Assembly: GCA_022773945.1 (NCBI GenBank)
Contig: JALFNS010000049.1
Location: forward strand, 1-45,479
From: Clostridiales bacterium
GTDB taxonomy: Bacteria; Bacillota; Clostridia; Peptostreptococcales; Anaerovoracaceae
Direction: 5' to 3'
DNA: 45,479 bases
Position numbers and translations under genes: made by a program. Below the pieces are notes generated by a model that was not told where the DNA came from, did no database searches, and worked only from the letters and a program-made list of their open reading frames with translations. The first letter of the stretch is position 1. Each line of letters opens with the position of its first letter. Of the stretch, positions 41,441 through 45,479 are shown one piece after another.

Positions 41441-44400
41441 TTGAAAGCAAAAACAAAACTCACAAAACTGTGGAGCTTCCTGCTCGCCCTTGTGATGCTG
41501 CTCTCGTTGCTCCCCACCACGGCGCTGGCGGCAGGCAGTTACCCCGCTGCTGCGGCAGTTTTAGTTGACGGCGGCAAGAATTTTGGCAGGTCGGGGAAAC
41601 TGTATTATAAAAACAACGATCCAGCGGACAACTTCACCGGCACCGCAACAGATTACAACGCCGCGTATGATCCGGATACCGGCATCCTGACGCTGCAAAA
41701 TTACAACGGCGGGAGCATCATAGCAGGCGGAGCCACCACAGCGAACATCACCATTAAACTGCTTGGTAACAACACCGTCACCGGCTCTGTCATCAGTGAT
41801 ATGGGCGGCGATATAACCATTACTTCGGAAAGCGGCGGCACGCTCTCTATTACCCAAACAATGACTTCCTCCGGTAATGCCGCAATCGGCATCGAGACCG
41901 GTTTGTCTGGCAGCATTCAAACCGGCAATGTGACGATCACGGGCAGTGCCGATGTGAAGATCGAGGTGACACACAACGGCACGAACGGCTACGAGGACGC
42001 CTACGGCATTTTCGCAAAGGAAAACATCACCATCTCCGACAATGCCTCCGTGTACATCACCTGCGCTACGCCGCAGAATACTTATAGTAACAGCTACTGC
42101 AATGGTCTGCGTGCAGACAAAAATGTAACCGTCAACACCGACGGCACGATCAAGATCGATGTGACCACCGCCGGTGCGGATAGCACACAGAGCTTTGGCA
42201 TTTATCCTATGGGAAATGCAGCCTTGACCAAGGTCGGCGAGATGGTGGTCCAGTGGAAGAAGCACAGTACCAATTCCAATTATCCCGGCGGCGCCGTTTG
42301 GGGAGGAGCAAGCTTCAACACCGGCACCCACGCGGTCAATGTGGATGAGACCAACTGCTACGCCTCCTACCGCTTCGGCACGCCCCGCAAGGTGACGGCC
42401 CAGAACGGCCAACTCACCGGCCCCGGCGTCAAGTACGCAAATGACAACGGATATTTCCTTGCGGGTGACAAGGTGAACATCACGCCCGACACCAAGAAAG
42501 GTAGGAGTGGGGAGGAAATTCCATTCAAGGAGTGGACTTCTTCGGATGTGACGCTCGACAAATCGGCTACCACGGCGAGCAACTCCTTCATCGTTCCCGG
42601 CAAGGATGTCACCGTGACGGCGAAGCACAGTCCCTTTGTCGGAACGCCGACCTTCACGCCCACCGGCACGATCGGCACCGAAGGAACACTCACCTTCAAA
42701 ACGGTGGTAAAGGCGGATGAAACATATGAGGGTTTCAGACTGGTGAAGGAGGGGAATGAGAACAATGAGAGTAGTTACATCTCTATCAGATCAGATACGA
42801 CCTCCACATCCAGCCCGTATGAGTACAGCTATGAAACAAGACGCCTCCCCGGTGTAAATCAAGTTGATGAGGGCAATTACTATGTCGTAGCGTATCTGGC
42901 AAATCACTATTATCTGGGCGAGAAGGTCACGGTGAACTACACCGCCGCGCCCACAGTCACCTATCCGGATCACGTCAGGGTGTACAACGCAAACAAGAAA
43001 CTTATCAGCCTCGGCGACGGAGAATGCCTTACTGCAAATGATGCTGGCAGCGCAAGCAGCTATACCGGCGGCTCTTCCTATGTCGCCCGCTACGAGAAGT
43101 CCAGCGGTATGCTGTACCTCAAGGACTACCATGGCGTTGCGGCAGATGACATGATTTTTGCGGACGGCGACCTGAACATTGAGGTTGTGAGTAACAGCAG
43201 CTTTACCACAAGCACGACAGCTACCGGTAATCTGTACGGCATACGGGCCGACAGCGGCAAGCTGAACATCTCCGGCTCCGGCAAGCTGACTGTGACTGCG
43301 AAGGGTCGTGGTAATGTCTATGGCATTTCCGCAAAAGAGGGCGTCACAATCTCCGCACCGCTGGCTGTGACAGTCGAGAAAAATAATGTAGCAGAGAACG
43401 GTCCGGTGTACGGCATTTATGCGCAGAGCGGTGCGATCTCTCTCGACGGCAACGATATGATCGTTACCGCAACAGGCGGAACGGAGAATGCCTACGGTGT
43501 TTACAATGCTGCGGACACATCTACTACAATTACAGACAACGGCAACATCGGCATCAGCGGGACGCTGACCGTGAACCTGAGCAACGGTAGCTACAATAGA
43601 GGTATTAACTCGCAAGGCGGCGTCATCACGCTGGATGGCGCAACGGTGAAGATCCCCGGCAGTTATTATTACGGCATCTTCAATGACAACGGAAATGTTG
43701 TCATCAAGAGCAACTCTGATGTGGACATCTCGTCCGATATTTCAAGCAACAATGGTATCTGTACAGATACTGGCGGCGATCTGACCATTGAGAACAGCAC
43801 CGTCAAGGTAAGCGCAAATGGTTTTGCGGCAGAGATCAAAGGAAATGTGTCGGTCAAGGATTCAACGGTCGAGCTGACGAGAACAAGTAGCTATTACGAA
43901 GTTATTAGGACAGGTAATAGCAGCGCAGCGAATACGATCGACCTTTCCGGCACTGGCTCGGTGACGCTCACCGCGTCGGGCGAGCAAACAAACTACGCCA
44001 TGATCACTGGCAAGGTGACTCTCGGCCCCAACACGAAATACGCAATTGGCAAGCCTGACGGCAACAGCTATGACGGCGCATACGACGCAGCCAGCGACAA
44101 AACCGTCCTCAAGTTCGTGCATGAATCTGCGGCGCCCACGACCTACACGGTGAGCTTTGACGCGAACGGCGGCAGCGGCACAATGCCAGATGTAACCGAT
44201 ATTTCCGGCGAATATACGCTCCCTACAAACGGCTTCACTGCTCCCGATGGCAAGCAGTTCAAGGCTTGGAGAGTTGGCGGTGTTGAAAAGGCGGTTGGCG
44301 ACAAGATTACCGTTACTGCTAACACTACCGTAACCGCAGTTTGGGAAGCTGTTGAGTACAATGTAACCGTGACAGACGGTACAGCTAAGGATGGTGCAGG

Positions 44401-45322
44401 CAATGAGGTCTCAACCAATGATTCCAATCGTTCAGTAGCAGCGGGAACAGAGATAACTATCACAGCGAATGCGGCTCCTGAAGACTACGCCTTTGATAAA
44501 TGGGAAGTGGTAAGAGGTAATGTTACATTCGCAGATGCAACCAGCCAGGTCACCACTTTCAATATGCCGGGAGAGAATGTTGAGGTAAAAGCAACGTATA
44601 AGCATATCAATCATACCTATGGTGGCTGGGAATCAGATGGCACAAATCACTGGAAAGAATGTACCTGTGGTTACAAGACAGAACCTGAGGAACATAGCTA
44701 CAATTCTGTAGTTACCGCAAAGGCAACGACAAGGAAAAATGGAACTGTTGAGAAAGAATGTTCAGTTTGTGGATACAGGACAACTGATACTATCTACTAT
44801 CCAAAGACCATCAAGCTGCAGGCAACTAACTACACATACAATGGCAAAGTGAATAAGCCATCTGTAAGCATCATCGATGCCAACGGAAATACAGTTTCAT
44901 CTGCCAATTACAATGTATCCTACGCAACCGGACGTAAGAATGTAGGCAGATACAAGGTAACTGTTACCTTCAAGGGCGATAAGTACAGCGGATCAACGTA
45001 TACTTACTTCAACATCAACCCTAAGGGAACTTCCATCTCCAAGGTAACGGGAGCTAAGAAAGCATTCACTGTTAAGTGGAAGAAGCAGTCATCTAAGATG
45101 GCAACATCTACTATCACAGGATATCAGATCAGATACAGCACATCATCGAAGATGACAAGTGCCAAGACAAAGACCGTTAAGGGCTACAAGAGCACAAGCA
45201 AGAAGATTACCAAGCTTTCAGCAAAGAAGAAGTACTACTTACAGGTAAGAACCTACAAGACAGTAAGTGGAAAGACATATTATTCTTCATGGAGCGGTGT
45301 TAAATCAGTTAAAACCAAGTAG
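41441..45322 (+). CDS. Large secreted modular surface protein (cargo)
   Basis: 1293 residues, starting at TTG 41441, 7 nt after AAGGAGG. Order: signal peptide (LWSFLLALVMLLSLLPTTAL, ALAA cleavage); two long beta-helix-like stretches of the carbohydrate-binding type (~50-200 and ~520-870, with DPDTGILTLQNYNG and SSGMLYLKDYHG motifs and repeated VYGI/YGIYA turns); an InlB-type repeat (~899-970, VSFDANGGSGTMPDVTDISG, ending in VTAVWE); a divergent InlB-like domain (~971-1054); a Cys-bearing segment with CTCG and CSVCG (~1055-1120); an Ig/MBG-like domain; and a C-terminal FN3-like domain rich in Lys/Ser (~1190-1293). No LPxTG motif. It probably binds glycans or host surfaces. Codon use shifts from GC-rich to AT-rich near 44220-44350, so the gene looks assembled from two sources. 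Confidence 0.75.
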   Translation: MKAKTKLTKLWSFLLALVMLLSLLPTTALAAGSYPAAAAVLVDGGKNFGRSGKLYYKNNDPADNFTGTATDYNAAYDPDTGILTLQNYNGGSIIAGGATTANITIKLLGNNTVTGSVISDMGGDITITSESGGTLSITQTMTSSGNAAIGIETGLSGSIQTGNVTITGSADVKIEVTHNGTNGYEDAYGIFAKENITISDNASVYITCATPQNTYSNSYCNGLRADKNVTVNTDGTIKIDVTTAGADSTQSFGIYPMGNAALTKVGEMVVQWKKHSTNSNYPGGAVWGGASFNTGTHAVNVDETNCYASYRFGTPRKVTAQNGQLTGPGVKYANDNGYFLAGDKVNITPDTKKGRSGEEIPFKEWTSSDVTLDKSATTASNSFIVPGKDVTVTAKHSPFVGTPTFTPTGTIGTEGTLTFKTVVKADETYEGFRLVKEGNENNESSYISIRSDTTSTSSPYEYSYETRRLPGVNQVDEGNYYVVAYLANHYYLGEKVTVNYTAAPTVTYPDHVRVYNANKKLISLGDGECLTANDAGSASSYTGGSSYVARYEKSSGMLYLKDYHGVAADDMIFADGDLNIEVVSNSSFTTSTTATGNLYGIRADSGKLNISGSGKLTVTAKGRGNVYGISAKEGVTISAPLAVTVEKNNVAENGPVYGIYAQSGAISLDGNDMIVTATGGTENAYGVYNAADTSTTITDNGNIGISGTLTVNLSNGSYNRGINSQGGVITLDGATVKIPGSYYYGIFNDNGNVVIKSNSDVDISSDISSNNGICTDTGGDLTIENSTVKVSANGFAAEIKGNVSVKDSTVELTRTSSYYEVIRTGNSSAANTIDLSGTGSVTLTASGEQTNYAMITGKVTLGPNTKYAIGKPDGNSYDGAYDAASDKTVLKFVHESAAPTTYTVSFDANGGSGTMPDVTDISGEYTLPTNGFTAPDGKQFKAWRVGGVEKAVGDKITVTANTTVTAVWEAVEYNVTVTDGTAKDGAGNEVSTNDSNRSVAAGTEITITANAAPEDYAFDKWEVVRGNVTFADATSQVTTFNMPGENVEVKATYKHINHTYGGWESDGTNHWKECTCGYKTEPEEHSYNSVVTAKATTRKNGTVEKECSVCGYRTTDTIYYPKTIKLQATNYTYNGKVNKPSVSIIDANGNTVSSANYNVSYATGRKNVGRYKVTVTFKGDKYSGSTYTYFNINPKGTSISKVTGAKKAFTVKWKKQSSKMATSTITGYQIRYSTSSKMTSAKTKTVKGYKSTSKKITKLSAKKKYYLQVRTYKTVSGKTYYSSWSGVKSVKTK

Positions 45323-45429
45323 CTCTAATTAATGTTTGGCAATACAAAGTAATTGGAGTATTCTTTACTGCGAGTGTTTTCGTTTGCCGAGTGGGAGCAA
45401 CAGAATTAGTTTTAAGGTGAATAAGAGTA
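45323..45429. other. Short intergenic stretch at the right end of the IME
   Basis: AT-rich, no strong hairpin with a T-run was found after the surface-protein stop. AAGGTG (45415-45420) may serve the short frame starting at 45430. Confidence 0.4.
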
Positions 45430-45479
45430 ATGAAACGTACACAGTTTGCAACACGTCTGCAACAAAGCGAAGCAAAATG
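45430..45479 (+). CDS. Start of an ORF that runs off the window and covers the right att repeat
   Basis: ATG at 45430 reads MKRTQFATRLQQSEAKM to the window edge, with AAGGTG 9 nt upstream. The att repeat forms codons 6-13. Too little is seen to name it. Confidence 0.35.
   Translation, partial: MKRTQFATRLQQSEAK
45445..45466 (+). repeat. Right attachment-site repeat (attR)
   Basis: Identical to 35548-35569 in 21 of 22 positions (C for T at the 13th). It marks the likely right boundary of the element. Confidence 0.6.

Larger units (their letters stand above)
35548..45466. mobile_element. Integrated mobilizable element (IME) between 22-bp direct repeats
   Basis: The element runs from TTTGCAACACGT... 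at 35548-35569 to the same sequence (21 of 22 identical) at 45445-45466. The tyrosine integrase gene lies next to the left repeat and ends toward it. Inside are a regulator, a RecA-like Rep protein, a MobV relaxase with a hairpin-rich candidate oriT, and a surface-protein cargo gene. No type IV secretion genes are present, so it would depend on a helper conjugative element. About 9.9 kb. Confidence 0.65.

Noticed and set aside
41299-41568. 89-codon frame MIVFDASSFSERMGNGG... as a real gene
   Set aside because: It overlaps the ribosome site, start and signal peptide region of the large surface protein in another frame, and has no ribosome site of its own; the plausible remnant is in a different frame.

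Overview
The window looks like a chromosomal segment of an anaerobic Bacillota species of class Clostridia. The support is: strong Shine-Dalgarno sites (AGGAGG type), arginine encoded mostly by AGA/AGG in the core genes, a PyrD of the PyrK-partnered 1B type, BioY/BirA, heterodimeric ABC exporters, MobV and ISLre2-type mobile DNA, and secreted proteins with InlB-like and FN3 modules. I cannot place it to family from sequence alone.

Layout. (1) 1-6850 is an accessory island: the 3' part of a MobA/MobL relaxase gene, a ribbon-helix-helix regulator facing away from a four-gene envelope cassette (PH-like/zinc ribbon, SPFH-SHOCT, zinc ribbon-TM2, SHOCT-TM-DUF6591-like), then the debris of a HEPN/MNT toxin-antitoxin pair, a broken GNAT gene, and an intact GNAT gene overlapped by a 67-codon gene. 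(2) 6850-12801 holds a TetR regulator divergent from an MMPL exporter fused to a secreted coiled-coil-like protein, a DtxR-type regulator and an AGCS sodium/amino-acid symporter. (3) 12843-18434 is a de novo pyrimidine operon (pyrC-pyrK fusion, pyrD, pyrF, pyrE, pyrB, pyrI). It has a clear sigma-A promoter and an unusual terminator-like hairpin inside the start of pyrC. (4) Converging on it is birA-bioY. (5) 20152-26795 is a heterodimeric ABC exporter, an OmpR-type two-component pair and two PepSY proteins, the second behind a promoter with phased direct repeats. (6) 26993-29081 is a palindromic element interrupted by an ISLre2-like insertion sequence with a 9-bp target duplication. (7) 29082-35446 is core housekeeping: prfA, a Sua5-type gene, rpiB, upp, tyrS, a Bax-inhibitor-1-like protein, and rplM-rpsI with a structured leader. 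(8) 35548-45466 is an integrated mobilizable element between 22-bp near-identical direct repeats: tyrosine integrase, Xre-type regulator, small HTH-like protein, RecA-like RepA ATPase, candidate oriT, MobV relaxase, and as cargo a 1293-residue secreted surface protein preceded by a chimeric gene wreck.

The most interesting points are the coding-region attenuator in pyrC, the mobile PspA-less YdjGHI-like envelope cassette, the internal start in the MMPL fusion, the IS-split palindrome beside the prfA promoter, and the secreted-protein/exonuclease chimera. All functional statements are inferred from reading the sequence; no search was run.
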